A DNA stretch of 64,000 bases from Ampelocalamus luodianensis (GCA_036346255.1 CM070620.1:18712671-18776670); one strand, 5' to 3'; positions 10,501-22,404 are shown, counted from the stretch's first letter. Numbers and translations: made by a program. The notes: generated from the sequence alone by a model not told the origin.

Positions 10501-13316
10501 TGTCGGACCCGGATTTCGTAATCCAGAATCCTCTGTGAAAATACTGCGCTATTCCCTGGATCAGTAGATAGCGCTCACAGTACACATTGCTGAATCATTT
10601 CATACAGCGCGTAGTCCAAACCATTCATTAATACAAGCATCCGAGTTCAAATAGACCACGTCGGGTCGAGTTTACAATAGGGCCGATCAGGCCAAATGAG
10701 TTCATTACAAAATCTCGAGTACGTTAGCGGAAGCAAAAGGGGTAGGGCAAGTCTCTCCACAGGCAAGCGACTGGGGTACTAGGTGTACGACCGACATTAA
10801 CCAAAGGCTTGGATAATATAGGAGGTACACAAGTACCAACGGAGCCAACCAGACTGAGGCGAGACTCAGACTACGGAACTATGCTACTCTTCTTCATGTC
10901 CTTGCTCCTCGGCGTCCTGGTCCTCGTAGTAGACGTAGTCTCCATGATCTGCGGGTTCTGGGGGTTGGGGGGAAAGAGCGAGGATGAGCACAACTACCGT
11001 GCTCGCGAGCCGACACACAGTATGCAATATTATACATGCAAGGCTTAACAAGGATGGCTCAGTTCATTTATTTGCACAAAGCAATATTTAAAGTACCAAT
11101 ATTAAAAGTCCTATCACGTAGCATTTTAACCAAATTGCATTTGTTAAAGAGATTACTTGTGCAATATTTATAACAGTAGAGGTTACCTCCACCTCATGCT
11201 TATTTTTGATAGCGGTTACATCCACCACTTGACATCACTGGGGTACATCCACCCAGGAAAAACCAAAACCAGGGTCACAGCGACCCATCACATTTTATCC
11301 CGCCCACAATGTTTTATAAACAGAACTAACTCTTGTAAGTTCCCATGTCCGCCCTTGACCGTGGGCACGGCTATTCGAACAGTTTATTACACTCTGCAGA
11401 GGTTGTACACTTTACCCACAAGAGACAATCATCCTGACATATACACATGTTTCCGTAGACATGTAAGCCAAGGGGAGATCGTCACAAGGCCTTTACAATG
11501 CATCCACCAGTATTTGTTACACCCGCTAAGGTTTCACCTGAGAAGAGTTACGCTCACATAGACCCGTCAACTCTTTCCCAGACCCCCTCTTGCGCCACAC
11601 GACTTACGCTCACATAGACCCGTAAGTCGTACACCCCAACCCATAGCCACATAGGCTTATGGCGTAGCGGGTCATCTGCCTGGTGCAACTCATCCTAACG
11701 GATACAAATTATTTAGCCAGGTCGACACCATTATAGACATGTGGTCGTACTGTTTTACATTGGGAGGTCATCACAGGATTAAGTCCTTAGGGACCATCTC
11801 AAGTGTTCATACCACATACCATCCACAAACCAACATTCCTTGGGCTGCATTAGCACCCACCAACATACCATCCATCGTACTATCCGCCCGGATGTGACAA
11901 GCAATTTCTTTAGGGTTTTTAAGAGGTAGGAAAATACAACATCATAACCATCCCGCCATTTACACCCAATGACCGCCCAAAATCATGTTCATTTCAAAAG
12001 ATGATGAATGGGGTAGATAATACCCCGATACTTAAGCAAGACTAGCATGGCGCTTAAGTATAGCCTCAACTAGTATAGTTACCAAATATTTACTAGGGTG
12101 ACAATGGTGTACGGCAATTCAATTATCAAAGGATGGTGTATTAATAATAAAGCATCAACATGGCATTTAACTACCTTAGGGTATTTAACATACATTTGCA
12201 TAAGGGAAATAAAGCATGCAATTTGATATTTAAAAGAACATAATTTGCATAAAATGTAGGTTCAATATGATCAAAGTGTCGACTACTTTGGTCTACGGCT
12301 AGATGATCTTGATATTCTTGAGCTTGATCGGCGTGGGGTCTCCTTTCTCCGAATTTACGCGAACGGTCGCATTTAAAAGAAATAAACGAGCAATTAAATT
12401 AATTAAATAACAAAACTCATCAAATGAACTCCAAAATAAACCTAACTAGCACCAACAGAAGAGCTCGATTTTAGAAATTTTTAGAAACAAACCTCACAAT
12501 TTTTGGAGCTAAAATGGGGGAGAAAAGAATATTTGAAACCTCTCTTTTGAAAATAAAAAGAAAAAAGAAAGGAAAAACAACTAAAAAAAGAAAAACCGAA
12601 TGTGGCCCACGGCCAACACTTCGTCCGGCCACCTTCGGCCGAAAGCCCGTGACGCTGGCAGCAAGCTGCCAGCGCCATGAAGCTGCAAGCTGCCCAAGCA
12701 CGCAGCGCCCGCGCAGAGGGAAAGAAAGAAGGGCGAGGGGAGGGCTAGGCGCAGAGGAGAGGGAGGAACGGGCGGGGCGGCGGCGCGCGCGAGGAGGGGC
12801 TCACGGCGCGGCGACGGCAACCGAGGAGCGCGGCGCGGGAGGCGACGACGACGAGAAGAGGGCTCGGGCGGCGACGGCGACGAGCAGCGCGCACGAGGAA
12901 GATGAAGCGGCGGCGAAGGTGAGTCTCTCGCCCTTCGCCGGTTTTGCTTGGGGGAGAAGAGAGGTGGTTCGGCCGGAGGGGAAGAAAGGGCTTGGCTTTT
13001 TATAGCCGGGGGGGAGTTGGAGTCGGGGAGGCGACCGTTGACGATGGCACGGCGGGAGTGCCGAGGGCGCGGCGGGGCAGCGGGGATGGGACGGGTCGAG
13101 GGCGCGGCGGCCGGAGCGTTGACGCGGGCGGCGCGGCCGAGGCGGCGACGCAGGGCATGGCGAAGCCGGGCTAGGGAGGGCTAGGGTTAGGGTGGAACGG
13201 GGAAAGAACTCGGTGCAATTTTGGGGGGAATCCGAATCTTGATCACTTTGGGAAATTTTTGGGGTTTGCGTTCTTGACTTTGAAGATTTTGCAAATCCAC
13301 AAATTTGGATGTTACA
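10501..13316 (-). repeat. Gypsy 3' LTR
   Basis: 2816 bp, starting TGTCGGACCCGGATTTCG and ending GGATGTTACA on the plus strand. It matches 19266-22057 end to end, and 51375-52968 holds a third, inverted partial copy. The GC-rich half (12600-13200) gives long spurious open frames on both strands. A TATA-like CTATAAAAAG on the minus strand (12996-13005) is the expected LTR promoter position. Most CAG/CTG sites in its left part are intact, unlike in the 5' LTR. Confidence 0.95.
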
Positions 13317-13317
13317 A

Positions 13318-13330
13318 AACCTACCCACCT
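13318..13330 (-). other. Gypsy polypurine tract
   Basis: On the minus strand the purine-rich run AAGGTGGGTAGG lies just upstream of the 3' LTR, the expected primer for plus-strand DNA synthesis. Confidence 0.5.
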
Positions 13331-14352
13331 TAAAAAGAATCTCGACCCCGAGATTCGAGCTCCTCAGAGAAACGTGTAGGGTAATCCAACTTCAGCTGAT
13401 CCTCGCGTTCCCAAGTGGCTTCTCTCTCCGAGTGGTTGCTCCATTGCACTTTGCATAAGCGGATGATCTGACGCCTTGTTTGCTTCTCCACGACATCGAG
13501 AATCTTGATCGGATGTTCTGGATACGACAAGTCTTTCTGGAGTGCAATGGTTTCAATTGGAGCTTGCTCTTCTGGTACTCTGAGGCATTTCTTGAGCTGA
13601 GAAACATGGAACACATTGTGGACATCTGACAAATTTCCTGGTAATTCCAGTTGATATGCTACCTCTCCACGCTTGGCGGTGATTGGGAACGGACCTATGT
13701 ATCTTGGCGCAAGCTTGCCTTTCACTTTAAACCTCCGCATTCCGCGAAGGGGTGACACTTTGAGATATACATGATCTCCAACTTCGAAAGTTAACTCTCT
13801 ACGACGGTTGTCGGCATAACTTTTCTGTCTGGATTGAGCAGCTTGTAGACGATCTCTGATCAATCTGACTTTCTCTTCTGCTTGCTTGAGAGTATCTGGT
13901 CCGAAGATATAACCTTCTCCTGATTCTGACCAATGCAAGGGAGTTCTGCATTTTCTCCCATAGAGTGCTTCAAACGGGGACATCTTCAAACTGGATTGGT
14001 AACTGTTGTTGTAGGCGAATTCTGCATACGGTAGACATCTCTCCCAGTCTACGGTAAACTCTAAAGCACAAGCCCGAAGCATGTCTTCAAGAATCTGATT
14101 TACCCTTTCTGTCTGTCCATCAGTCTGAGGATGATATGCTGTGCTAAAGTTCAAGTGAGTTCCAAGTGCATCATGGAGACTAGCCCAGAAATGCGAGGTA
14201 AACTGAGAACCTCGATCCGAGACTATCCTCTTGGGTACTCCATGCAGACATACAATACGAGCCATGTATAACTCGGCTAATTTATCTCCCTTGTAGGTGG
14301 TCTTCACAGGGATGAAATGGGCAACTTTGGTTAATCTGCCGACATGACCCAT
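13330..14352 (-). CDS. Gypsy integrase core with C-terminal chromodomain-like region
   Basis: A 340-residue open frame, part of the pol polyprotein and so lacking its own true start. It contains the rve integrase core (IVSDRGSQFTSHFW, then STAYHPQTDGQTERVNQILEDML), a conserved plant gypsy tail (YGRKCRTPLHWSE) and GPF/Y-like region (APRYIGPFPI). At the end is a chromodomain-like stretch (LCKVQWSNHSEREATWERED). Integrase inserts the cDNA; such C-terminal modules steer chromoviruses to chromatin. This is the best preserved part of the element. Its intact frame contrasts with the shredded frames immediately upstream. Confidence 0.92.
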   Translation of the reverse strand: MGHVGRLTKVAHFIPVKTTYKGDKLAELYMARIVCLHGVPKRIVSDRGSQFTSHFWASLHDALGTHLNFSTAYHPQTDGQTERVNQILEDMLRACALEFTVDWERCLPYAEFAYNNSYQSSLKMSPFEALYGRKCRTPLHWSESGEGYIFGPDTLKQAEEKVRLIRDRLQAAQSRQKSYADNRRRELTFEVGDHVYLKVSPLRGMRRFKVKGKLAPRYIGPFPITAKRGEVAYQLELPGNLSDVHNVFHVSQLKKCLRVPEEQAPIETIALQKDLSYPEHPIKILDVVEKQTRRQIIRLCKVQWSNHSEREATWEREDQLKLDYPTRFSEELESRGRDSF

Positions 14353-14354
14353 AC

Positions 14355-14545
14355 GGAATCATATCCGGTCTTGGTTCTCGACACCGAAGAATGAAATCCA
14401 TTCCAATTTCTTCCCACTTCCACCGAGGATTTGCAGTGGTTGCAGCAATCCCGCGGTCTCTCGATGTTCGCCTTGATCCGTTGGCACACATCGCAACAAG
14501 CTACGAACTCGGCGATGTCCTTTTTCATTCGCGCCACCAATATAG
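14355..14545 (-). pseudogene. Gypsy integrase zinc-binding segment
   Basis: Minus-strand frame with CDVCQRIKA, the second half of the H2C2 zinc finger that precedes integrase cores, continuing in a shifted frame toward the core. Small indels separate it from 13330-14352, so the polyprotein is interrupted here. Confidence 0.75.
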
Positions 14546-14549
14546 AATC

Positions 14550-16060
14550 TTCATATCTTGATACATCTTGGTGTCGCTGGGTGTATGGTATACTACGAAC
14601 TATGGGCTTCTTTTAGAATCAATTCTTTGAGCTCCTTTTGGTGGGGAACAAAGAGACGTTTCCCATACCATAGGATTCCTTGTTGGTCTTCCACCATCTT
14701 TGAGGCCTTTCCTTTGACCATGAGATGTTTAAATTTCCCAACCTGTGGTGTCCTTTCTGAGCGGTCTTGACTTGTTCTTCCAGGGTTGGTTGAACTTCCA
14801 TAGTCGCTAAGGTGCCTTGTTCTACTAACTCGAGGTTAAGTGCCTCTAATTCCTTGCAAAGCTCAAAGTTGATACTCTTGAACCATAACATTTTTGCAGA
14901 GGACTTACGCTTAATGCATCGGCCACTACATTAGCCTTCCCGTGATGGTAATGAACATCCAAGTCGTAATCCTTAATCAGCTTCTAACCATCTCCTTTGT
15001 CGGAGATTGAGGTCTGTCTGGTGAAAATATACTTAAGACTCTTGTGGTCCGTATAGATATTACAATGATTTCCAATCAAGTAATGCCGCCAAATCTTTAG
15101 GGCATGCACTACGCCGCTAACTCCAAATCATGAGTTGGATAGTTGTCTTCATGTGGCGGAGTTGTCCGGATGCATATGCTACGACGCTTCCTCCTTGCAT
15201 AAGTACGCAACCAAGACCTTGCCAAGCATCACAATAGACTTCAAAGTCCTTGTGTATGTCCGCAAGACTAACACCGTGCGAGAGTTAACTTTTCTCCAAC
15301 TCTTGGAAACTCTTTTCACAAGCTTCATTCATTCGCATTCTTATCCTTCTTGGCGCAGTGGGTCATTGGTCGGATAGTTTGGAGAATCCTTCAATGAAGC
15401 GCTCAGAGTATCCACCATTCCGAGAAAACTACGCACTTCGGTCATCGAGGTTGGTTGTTTCCATCCCAACACCGCTTTCTACTTTGGATGGGTCAATCAT
15501 GACTTCTCCAATGGACACAATATGTCCGAGGAAATCGATCTCTTGAAGCCAAAATTCACACTTGTTGTACTTGGCATACAATGATGTTCTTTAAGCTTCT
15601 CCAGACCAAATGCGATGTTCAAAGATGTTCCTCATTAGTCTTGGAGTAGATTAAGATGTCGTCTATGAACACGACAACAAACTTATCCGTATTCCATGAA
15701 TACTTTGTTCATAAGGTTCATGAAGTAGGTCGGCGCATTGGTAAGGCCAAACGACATAACCGTGAACTCATACAAGCCATATCGGGTGGTAAAAGTCGCC
15801 TTAGGGGTGTCCTCACCTAATCTTAACTCGGTGGTATCCCGACCTTAGGTCTATCTTGAGAACATCGTTGTTCTCGACACCGATCGAATAGATCATCAAT
15901 GCGGGGCAAGGGGTACTTGTTCTTTATGGTCACCTCATTGAGGGCTCTGTAATCCACACACACCAAGGTGCCATCCTTTTTCTTTACAAAAGTAATCGCG
16001 AACCCTGTGGGATGAGCTAGGTCTAATAAATCCTTTTCCCGTAATTCTTCCATTTGTACC
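14550..16060 (-). pseudogene. Gypsy reverse transcriptase / RNase H (broken)
   Basis: On the minus strand the RT opening ([33 protein letters not shown], about 16005-15890) is followed in other frames by the catalytic FIDDILIYSK motif near 15675-15640. The RNase H/connection part ([11 protein letters not shown], about 15040) comes next. No single frame spans it; there are at least five small indels. The enzyme copies element RNA to DNA inside virus-like particles. Broken as written; several breaks fall where intact relatives have CAG or CTG. Confidence 0.85.
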
Positions 16061-16201
16061 TTAAGCTCTTCAAGCTCATCACCGCCATCCTATATGGCCT
16101 CTTGGCAATTGGGGTGTTCCCGCTTTAGGTTGATCACAAATTCTATGTCTCGGTGCGTGGCATGCCGAGCAATTCTTCCGAAAACTTCCGGTAATCTTGA
16201 A

Positions 16202-16610
16202 CTACAGTGTTGTTTCTGTGGTCACCTTCTCGAGGTTATGGATTGTACGATCCAAACTCGAGGAGCGGTCTACATTGACCTTTATTGTGGTGCCGGGTTT
16301 TGGTGAGTACCACCTTCTGTTGTACGCTATCATTCCTTGGTATCGGGCCAACCAATCCATCCCTAGGATGATATCCGAGTTTGGGATCAAGCACTAAGAG
16401 GTTTGCTAGGAATCCGTAATTTTCCATAGCAATCTCTACTCGGGACTTACTAAGATGGTAGTCAAGGGTCCCCGGTGAACTAAGTACCACGGGTTTCTTT
16501 AGCTTAAAGGTTGGCAACTTAAGCCTTTCAACAAATTTTCTTGATATGAAAGAATGCGAAGCTCCGTAATCAAACAAAACTTGTCCGGTGCTCGATTTAA
16601 CAGAACGCAC
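16202..16610 (-). pseudogene. Gypsy aspartic protease region
   Basis: Minus-strand frame with VLFDYGASHSFIS, in the position of the retropepsin D-S/T-G-A active site; here the middle residue is Tyr. The frame continues through NSDIILGMDWL, typical of the RT-proximal end of the protease in plant gypsy elements, in an overlapping frame at 16390-16202. The missing Ser/Thr would inactivate the protease unless it is a base error. Confidence 0.8.
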
Positions 16611-16619
16611 CCATTAGAA

Positions 16620-17869
16620 CTCCTGTAGCTTCCCAGAGCCTCCTCGGCTGTGACATGGTTCACATGGCCACGATTTGGTGTCGAGGTAGATCTAGGTGCT
16701 TGCGGGGCCTGATGGTTCCTGCTTGGAGCTGATGTTTGACCTTGAGCTGGTGTGGCTCCTGAGTTGAACTTCGCGGGAGTGTTCGACGCTGAGGGCATCG
16801 ACATGGCGTGCCCTCTCACCCACCAAAGGGAAACAATGGAGATGAGCTGCTAGGTTGCTTGTTGCAGTCGTCCGGCGGGACGAAGGATGCGGAAACCATT
16901 CCCATTGGTACGCGGGGCTGGGGCTTGAGTTCCTTGTGGAGAAACTACAGCTGGCTTAAAAGATGAGTTGCCAGGGAATGTTGACTTATGAGGAAAGCCA
17001 CCTTGCGGCTTCGAATACCATCTTTCTCTTGCGGCTTACTTCCGCAATCTTCTTCTCGTTTTCCAGCACGAGGGCTTTGTTGATCAAGTGGTGGAAGCTA
17101 GGGAAATCATGGAGGATAACCTCGCTTCTCATGTCTCCACGCATTCCTTCCACAAAGCGGTCTATCTTCTCTTCTTCATCGCCACGCCATCGGGAGCGTA
17201 GCGAGCAAGTCGGTTAAACTTGGTTAGATATTCATTGATCGTCATTTGACCTTGCTTGAGAGTTCTAAACTCATTCTTCTTTAGCCTCATTGTACCAAAG
17301 TACAAAGTTAGTCCCAAGGCGCCTTGAACTCGCTCCGTGAGATTGGTCGCCATGCGGTGCGGGCTCGTCGGTATGTGTTTCAAGAATTGCTTCAACAATG
17401 GCGGATCCTCGCTGATCTCCAATGAGCGGATGCCGCCGCCCGGCCTCTTCTTCTCCTCGCATCGGGCTTTCACCACCTTGAGCAACGATGTAGTTTTCCC
17501 ACCAAGCGGCGCGCTCCTTTCAATCGGTGAGTGGCAAAGTCCACCTTGTCTTCCTCGAGCATCGGGCTGGCGGAGCTTCTTCTCGCATCCCCGAGCCAAT
17601 CTTCTCGCTTCGGGGTTCATCTGCGAGGCAAAGGTAAGAGGTCTTGTCTCGAGGAAATCGCCACTTAGAGTGGCGATCGGTCGCTCCCGCTTGTTGATTA
17701 GCGAGCAAGGCTTGAAGGATTTGGGCTTGTTGTTGCATAACTTGTGCCATTGTTGGATGCTCGGCGGTGGGGAGGTAGGTCTTGTCCACGACCACGGCCA
17801 TAGCCACGGCCTCTTCCACGGCCTCCGCAAAGCACCACTGATCGGGCAAGCAGCTCTCCTTGGTGCCAT
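16620..17869 (-). pseudogene. Gypsy gag (capsid) region
   Basis: The minus-strand frame from 17869 contains the retrotransposon gag signature (RLKKNEFRTLKQGQMTINEYLTKFNRLARYAPDGVA). A frameshift follows, then a frame with EGMRGDMRSEVILHDFPSF around 17150-17080. A degraded zinc-knuckle-like stretch (GERGH) occurs near 16815. Gag forms the particle shell and binds the RNA. The frame is interrupted, and the N-terminal 150 residues look frame-shuffled. Confidence 0.75.
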
Positions 17870-18539
17870 CTCAAGAAATGCTAAAGCTTAGAACTAGAGA
17901 GGGGTAGTATATGAGGGTCCACTGGCCCTCTAAGGCACACACAGAAGAAAGAAATCAAATTGAACAAACAACACAAATACGATACAAAGCCCGAATGGCT
18001 ACACTTCATTAATATTAGGGGGGTAAGTGTTACATGACTCCTAAGACACAGCATATAGGCCATGCAAAGACATGACACGAGATACAAACACAACGCCTAC
18101 AAAAGGTGGATAAAGAAAGTGCTTGCAAACAAAAGACTACCTAGCAAGCACTGCTAGTTAACCTAGCTATCCTGACTACTCCCCTCATGGGTGCTTACCA
18201 CCACAAGTGGCACGCTATACGGGATCGGAACGGCCGCGATCGATGGTCGGCGAGCGAACGATCGAGGTGGCGCCGCGTCGAACTCGCCGAATCCAGCGGC
18301 GGGCGGGGCTGCGCCCACTACCGACTCTCAAAGGCGCGTCGGTCGGCGGTGGACGCACTTTCTTGCGTCGTGCGTGAGCGGTGCGGGTCCTCGGTGGAAA
18401 GCGCCGGCCGCACCGGTTGCCGGAACGACGACGGTGCAAAGAGCCGGGCGCAGCAGAGTCGGGCGGCAAACGCAGCGGGCGGCTCTAAGGCGGGCGGCTA
18501 CCGCAATAGCGGCGTCTCTCCGCTCTACTCGCGTGAGCC

Positions 18540-19090
18540 TCATCATCTCTGAACATGTTGTCGCGGAGGGTGTCGAGTGCTCGAGTCTGCCGTGAGGAGA
18601 AATCGGCGCCCGATCTCGCCAACGGCGTTGGCGAGGCGATCGGCAAGGCTGCGTGAGCTGGAGCCGATGTGACAGTGCGGGTCATCCGCCCGACGTGGCG
18701 GATCACCGGTAAAGTTCTCCTCCCGAGAGTCGGATGGAAGCGTATGGCGAGCTCGCAGAAGGTCTCCATGCATCCGCACAAGCGAGACGCGCAAGTCGTG
18801 CCACATCCCGGACAAAGATCCAAAGCACGGCTCTGGGTGCTCACCTTGAAGGTGTGAGTATTGAACTCACCCTCCCTAGCATAGAGGAAAACCTCCATGC
18901 TCCAAGTCTCTCGGTCCAAAGACTGAGTCATCCGGCCCATGAAGATAGGCGGATGGTAGTAACCCAGACATCGCATCACCGCGAAAAATCCCCACGAAGC
19001 CTCCGAGGTCTTCTCCGTGAGAGAAAAAGTCCCAAGAGCCAACCAAATGACGGAGCACCATCTAAAATTTTGAAAACAAGAGGAAGTCAA
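18540..19090 (-). pseudogene. Accessory ORF between PBS and gag
   Basis: A same-strand frame starts at 19090 (GFFAVMRCLGYYHPPIFMGRM, WSMEVFLYAREGEFNTHTFKVSTQSRALDL). After a frameshift it continues in a second frame (RMHGDLLRA, SDSREENFTGDP, GSSSRSLADRLANAVGE). I do not recognise a catalytic domain. The composition and placement fit an extra leader ORF of a grass retrotransposon. Its function is unknown. Confidence 0.5.
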
Positions 19091-19243
19091 GAATGTAATA
19101 AATCAAAGTGAAGTAGGATAAGTACTGTAACTAGGAATGACAAGTAAGAGCGAAGAGATACGCTATATTTTGGGCAAATGTTTTAGGTTTTTAAAATTAA
19201 GACACAAGTCCTACGCAACGACCAAACTAACCAAGGCTCCTAC

Positions 19244-19265
19244 AATCAGATGCTCGATATCACTC
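19244..19265 (-). other. Gypsy primer-binding site
   Basis: Directly next to the 5' LTR, the minus strand reads GAGTGATATCGAGCATCTGA. This resembles the complement of the initiator tRNA-Met 3' end (TGGTATCAGAGC) with small changes, including loss of a CAG. Confidence 0.55.
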
Positions 19266-22057
19266 TGTCGGACCGGATTGTAATCCGTAATCCTCTCGTG
19301 AAAATATCGCGCTATTCCTCGATCGAAGATAGCGCCACAGACACATTGCTGAATCATTTCATACAATGCGTAGTCCAAACCATTCATTAATACAAGCATC
19401 CGAGTTCAAATAGACCACGCCGGTCGAAGTTTACAATAGGCCGATCGGGCCAAATGAGTTCATTACAAAATCTCGAGCACGTTAGCGGAAGCAAAGGGGT
19501 AGGGCAAGTCTCTCCACAGTAAGCGATCGGGGTACTAGGTGTACGTAATCGACATTAACCAAAGGCTTGATAATATAGGAGGTACACAAGTACCAACGAG
19601 CCAACCGATCGAGGCGAGACTCGGATCACGAACTATGCTACTCTTCTTCATGTCCTTGCTCCTCGGCGCCCCGGTCCTCGTAGTAGACGTAGTCTCCATG
19701 ATCTGCGGGTTCGGGGTTGGGGGAAAGAGCGAGGATGAGCACAACTACCGTGCTCGCGAGCCGACACACAAGATGCAATATTATACATGCAAGGCTTAAC
19801 AAGGATGGCTCGGCCATTTATTTGCACAAAGCAATATTTAAAGTACCAATATTAAAAGTCCTATCACGTAGCATTTTAACCAAATTGCATTTGTTAAAGA
19901 GATTACTTGTGCAATATTTATAACAGAGAGGTTACCTCCACCTCATGCTTATTTTTGATAGCGGTTACATCCACCACTTGACATCACCGGGTACATCCAC
20001 CGGGAAAAACCAAAACCAGGTCACAATGACCCATCACATTTTATCCCGCCCACAAAGTTTTATAAATGAACTAACTCTTGTAAGTTCCCATGTCCGCCTC
20101 TTGACCGTGGGCACGGCTATTCAATGCTTTATTACACTCTGCAGAGGTTGTACACTTTACCCACAAGAGACAATCATCCCGACATATACACATGTTTCGT
20201 AGACATGTAAGCCAAGGAGATCGTCACAAGGCCTTTACAATGCATCCACCAAGATTTGTTACACCCGCTAAGGTTTCACCGAGAAGAGTTACGCCACATA
20301 GACCCGTCAACTCTTTCCTGCACTTCTTGCGCCACACCGACTTACGCTCACATAGACCCGTAAGTCGTACACCCCAACCCATAGCCACATAGGCTTATGG
20401 CGTGGCGGTCATCTGCTGGTGCAACTCATCCTAACGGATACAAATTATTTAGCCAGTCGACACCATTATAGACATGTGGTCGCATCGTTTACATTGGGAG
20501 GTCATCACAGATTAAGTCCTTAGGGACCATCCGGGCGTTCATACCACATACCATCCACAAACCAACATTCCTTGGGCTGCATTAGCACCCACCAACATAC
20601 CATCCATCGTACCATCCGCCCGGATGTGACAAGCAATTTCTTTAGGGTTTTAAGAGGTAGGAAAATACAACATCATAACCATCCTACCATTTACACCCAA
20701 TGACTGCCCAAAATCATGTTCATTTCAAAAGATGATGAATGGGGTAGATAATACCCCGATACTTAAGCAAGACTAGCATGGCGCTTAAGTATAGCCTGAA
20801 CTAGTATAGTTACCAAATATTTACTAGGGTGACAATGGTGTACGGCAATTCAATTATCAAAGGATGGTGTATTAATAATAAAGCATCAACATGGCATTTA
20901 ACTACCTTAGGTATTTAACATACATTTGCATAAGGAAATAAAGCATGCAATTTGATATTTAAAAGAACATAATTTGCATAAAATGTAGGTTCAATATGAT
21001 CAAAGTGTCGACTACTGGTCTACGGCTAGATGATCTTGATATTCTTGAGCTTGATCGAAGTGGGGGTCTCCGGCTTCTCCGACTTACGCGAACGGTCGCA
21101 TAAAAGAAATAAACGAGCAATTAAATTAATTAAATAACAAAAACTCATCAAATGAACTCCAAAATAAACCTAACTAGCACCAACAGGAAGAGCTCGATTT
21201 TAGAAATTTTTAGAAACAAACCTCACAATTTTTGGAGCTAAAATGGGGGAGAAAAGAATATTTGAAACCTCTCTTTTGAAAATAAAAAGAAAAAAGAAAG
21301 GAAAAACAACTAAAAAAAGAAAAACCGAATGTGGCCCACGGCCAACACTTCGGTCCGGCCCAGCCTTCGGCCGAAAGCCCGCACGCGCCTGCAAGCTGCG
21401 CGCTGCCCGCGAAGCGGCGCCCCCAGCGCACGCGCAGCGCCCGCGCAGAGGGAAAGAAAGAAGGGCGAGGGGAGGCTAGGCGCAGAGGAGAGGGAGGAAC
21501 GGCGGGCGCGCGGGCGCGAGGAGTGGCTCACGGCGGCGGCGACGGCAACCGAGGGAGCGGCGGCGCACGGGGAGGCGACGACGACGGAGAAGAGGGCTCG
21601 GGGCGGCGACGGCGACGGAGCAGCGGCGCACGAGGAAGATGAAGCGGCGGCGAAGGTGAGTCTCTCGGCTCCTTCTGCTCGGTTTTGCTTGGGGGAGAAG
21701 AGAGGTGGTTCGGCCGGAGGGGAAGAAAGGGCTTGGCTTTTTATAGCCGGGGGGGGAGTTGGAGTCGGGGAGGCGACCGTTGACGATGGCACGGCGGGAG
21801 TGCCGAGGGCGCGGCGGGGCAGCGGGGATGGGACGGGTCGAGGGCGCGGCGGCCGGAGCGTTGACGCGGGCGGCGCGGCCGAGGCGGCGACGCAGGGCAT
21901 GGCGAAGCCGGGCTAGGGAGGGCTAGGGTTAGGGTGGAACGGGGAAAGAACTCGGTGCAATTTTGGGGGGAATCCGAATCTTGATCACTTTGGGAAATTT
22001 TTGGGGTTTATGTTTTGACTTTGAAGATTTTGCAAATCCACAAATTTGGATGTTACA
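19266..22057 (-). repeat. Gypsy 5' LTR
   Basis: 2792 bp, matching 10501-13316. The last 370 bp and the stretch 20640-21180 are almost identical to the partner LTR. The stretch from 19266 to about 20640 differs at nearly every CAG/CTG and in many G/C homopolymers. A TATA-like CTATAAAAAG on the minus strand (21737-21746) is the expected promoter for the element. Confidence 0.95.
21737..21746 (-). promoter_or_regulatory. TATA-like box in gypsy 5' LTR
   Basis: CTATAAAAAG on the minus strand in a GC-rich context, in the transcribed orientation of the element; the same box is present in the 3' LTR at 12996-13005. The transcription start would lie about 30 bp further toward lower coordinates. Confidence 0.6.
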
Positions 22058-22404
22058 ATTACAGATGTTAATTATTGGGTTGACAATGGACTAGCTAATT
22101 CATAACACTACTAAAAAGATATATCGAGTTTTTTGTGAGTTTTTTTTATTAATTTAAGTAAACTCATAAAAAATTGTACATGATACTTATTGTTGGAACC
22201 TCTAATACGATTTTTCAACAAAAAAATCGTGTAGTTATCTAAATTATTTTAAAGAAATAGAAAATTGGAGGATATTGTCACGTCCCATGTTGTCTCAAAT
22301 TACCTAGGATTCAAGCCTTGCTTTGTAAGAGAGTTGTCTTTTTGTTGGCATGTTTTTGGTAAATCACGCTGTAAGGACTACGAGAGAGAGAGAGAGAGAT
22401 CTAC
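22058..22404 (-). other. WAK unit 1 intron 1, proximal part
   Basis: Continues the intron interrupted at 10500 and is collinear with 46441-46960 of unit 3. A (GA)n run at 22383-22399 sits right after the exon donor and is conserved, longer, in unit 3 (46937-46957). Confidence 0.75.

Larger units (their letters stand above)
10501..22057 (-). mobile_element. Ty3/gypsy chromovirus-type LTR retrotransposon, complete
   Basis: Both LTRs run TGT...ACA and the element is flanked by the 5-bp duplication ATTAC (10496-10500 and 22058-22062). Unit 3 has the uninterrupted site (GTGATTACAGGTG near 46440), which proves the borders. Length is 11,557 bp. On the minus strand the order is 5' LTR (19266-22057), primer-binding site, accessory ORF, gag, protease, reverse transcriptase/RNase H, integrase with chromodomain-like end, polypurine tract and 3' LTR (10501-13316). 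Gene order PR-RT-IN and the C-terminal module suggest a Tekay/Del-like chromovirus. The coding region from about 14.35 kb rightward is broken by many small changes; integrase is intact. Confidence 0.95.

Noticed and set aside
12481..13328. Long open frames on both strands in the GC-rich half of the gypsy LTR
   Set aside because: They lie within an LTR, in several overlapping frames, and shift between the two LTR copies (21200-21916).
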